Below are positions 62,636-64,000 of a stretch of 64,000 nt of DNA, one piece after another. The notes under the pieces were generated by a model. That model made no database searches and was not told the DNA's origin. It saw only the letters and a program-made list of their open reading frames with translations. The stretch is from Pseudomonadota bacterium (GTDB taxonomy: Bacteria; Pseudomonadota; Gammaproteobacteria; Steroidobacterales; Steroidobacteraceae). A program made the position numbers and the translations under genes. Numbering within the stretch: the first letter of the stretch is position 1; each line of letters starts with the position of its first letter. The DNA is taken from contig JAPLSH010000019.1 in assembly GCA_026398735.1 (NCBI GenBank), positions 25,304 to 89,303 of the forward strand, read 5' to 3'.

Positions 62636-64000
62636 TCAATTTCCTGCAGCGTTACCGAGTTTGCGCAGTAGCGCTGCGGTGTCGGGGTGCACCTCGGCAC
62701 CGGCCACGCCCGCACGGCCCGTACCACCTGCCTTGCCCTGCGCCACATCCAATGCTGTGGCACCGGCTTGGTCGCGAAGATCCAGCCACGCACCGACCTG
62801 CGCCAGATAGCTGACAAACTCGTTCCAGCCCCATAAGGCGGCGCCATGCAATGCTGCTTGACCGTTGTCGCGCACCGCATTGGGGTTAGCCCCGGCTGCA
62901 CGCAACAGTTTGGCGGTCTCGATGCTGCGCTGCTCATTGCGAAAACGCGCGCGGATGTCGATGGTGGTGGATCCAATTCCTGCCGCTGCCATGAACGGCG
63001 TAATACCCAACGAGTTGGGAAAATCAGCCTGGGCTTTGTAGCGGAGCAGTAGCGTTACTGCCTCCACGTCGCCGGCCTTGGCAGCGCGGATCAACGGCGT
63101 GGTGCCCACAGTCAGCATGCTGTCGCCACCACGGTCCTGTCCCAACGATCGATACGGGGGAAACAGCTTGAGCTGCATGTTGGGGTTGGCGCCCTTGTCC
63201 AGCAGCAGGCGCATCACATCCAGCGCCGTAGTGGCATCCCCAGAGGGTCGATCCGGACGCCCACCGCGCGGCGTGGTGTTGTAGTCCACAGCCGAATACA
63301 GCGGCGCTCTGCCCCATGTATCCCAGCGATTCACATCAGCGCCGGCCTTGATGAGGTAGGCCGCCGTGTCAAAGCGCGCGTTGAGCACCGCCATCAACAA
63401 AGGCGTGATGTTGTCTGGATCGGCCAGGTTGATTGCAGCGCCCCGCTCCACCAACGCCTTAGCGCAGTCGGTGCATCCCTCACGTGCTGCCAGCAGCAGC
63501 GCAGTAAAGCCACCGTTGGGACGATTCTGCGGCCGAGGCTCTGCAGACACTTTGCGCGGCCACTGCCGCACTGCCGAGCGCGCATCCACTTGTGCGCCGG
63601 CCTTGAGCAGCAAACGGACCATGTCGGGGTGACCCTGTGCAGAGGCCCACATAAGTGCGGTTTGCCCCCGCCACTGCTCCACTGCATTGACCTTGGCACC
63701 GGCAGCCAGCAACACTTTGGCGGCTTCTACACTGCCGGTCCGGGCCACCGTCATGAGCGCTGTTTGGCCCTCTGGGTTGGCCGACTCGACGTCCGCGCCA
63801 GCCTTGAGCAGGACGCGGATCAGCGTCGCATCACCGCGTTCGGCGGCCTCTGACAGCGGCGTGGCGCCGTAATCGTTGACGGCCTTCGGATCGGCACCGG
63901 CCTTGAGCAACTGCGTGACGCGCGCCATATCACCGTCGTGCACGGCCCAGTGCAACGGCGTCGTACCATCACCAGTGTCTGCAGGTGCAGCGCCGGGCAC
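62636..64000 (-). CDS. ankyrin-repeat protein, 5' end outside window
   Basis: Repeated GxTPLxxAxxxGxxxxVxxLLxAGAD units; ORF continues past 64000. Confidence 0.9.
   Translation of the reverse strand: MPGAAPADTGDGTTPLHWAVHDGDMARVTQLLKAGADPKAVNDYGATPLSEAAERGDATLIRVLLKAGADVESANPEGQTALMTVARTGSVEAAKVLLAAGAKVNAVEQWRGQTALMWASAQGHPDMVRLLLKAGAQVDARSAVRQWPRKVSAEPRPQNRPNGGFTALLLAAREGCTDCAKALVERGAAINLADPDNITPLLMAVLNARFDTAAYLIKAGADVNRWDTWGRAPLYSAVDYNTTPRGGRPDRPSGDATTALDVMRLLLDKGANPNMQLKLFPPYRSLGQDRGGDSMLTVGTTPLIRAAKAGDVEAVTLLLRYKAQADFPNSLGITPFMAAAGIGSTTIDIRARFRNEQRSIETAKLLRAAGANPNAVRDNGQAALHGAALWGWNEFVSYLAQVGAWLDLRDQAGATALDVAQGKAGGTGRAGVAGAEVHPDTAALLRKLGNAAGN

Overview
This 64 kb window is a chromosomal segment from a GC-rich gammaproteobacterium. 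The gene order is similar to that of Xanthomonadales/Pseudomonas relatives; this is inferred from synteny and protein motifs, and no search was run. About 0-52.3 kb is dense housekeeping DNA: pabC-mltG-tmk-holB-pilZ; a fadB-like gene; NRAMP and DUF4010 transporters; galU, comEA, ihfB-rpsA-cmk-aroA-hisC-pheA-serC-gyrA; ubiG-gph/mupP-SDR; rluB-scpB-scpA-trpS-yciO; yciB-bolA-ppiC; ligA-zipA-smc; queF; dksA-gluQ; and pnp-rpsO-(rbfA::truB)-infB-nusA-rimP. About 52.4-64 kb is an accessory secreted/oxidative cluster. It holds three HHS-type (DUF6152-like) small secreted proteins, three secreted 'GRWEGDTLVV' paralogs, a 708-aa protein with three NTF2/SnoaL-like units, a small Tat-signal Cys-rich protein, a carotenoid-oxygenase/lignostilbene-dioxygenase-like enzyme, a PQQ dehydrogenase with a C-terminal cytochrome c motif, and a truncated ankyrin protein. 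The strongest observations are: (1) an in-frame fusion of a C-terminally truncated RbfA to TruB; (2) the accessory cluster, which resembles a diarylpropane/stilbene (lignin-dimer-like) oxidation system; (3) an rluB reading frame that has no ATG/GTG/TTG able to cover its S4 domain, only a CTG overlapping the scpB stop; (4) tandem terminator-like hairpins in the rimP-nusA-infB leader; (5) natural GyrA Gln at the Ser83 position and a two-Cys DksA. No tRNA, rRNA, CRISPR or IS element was recognised.
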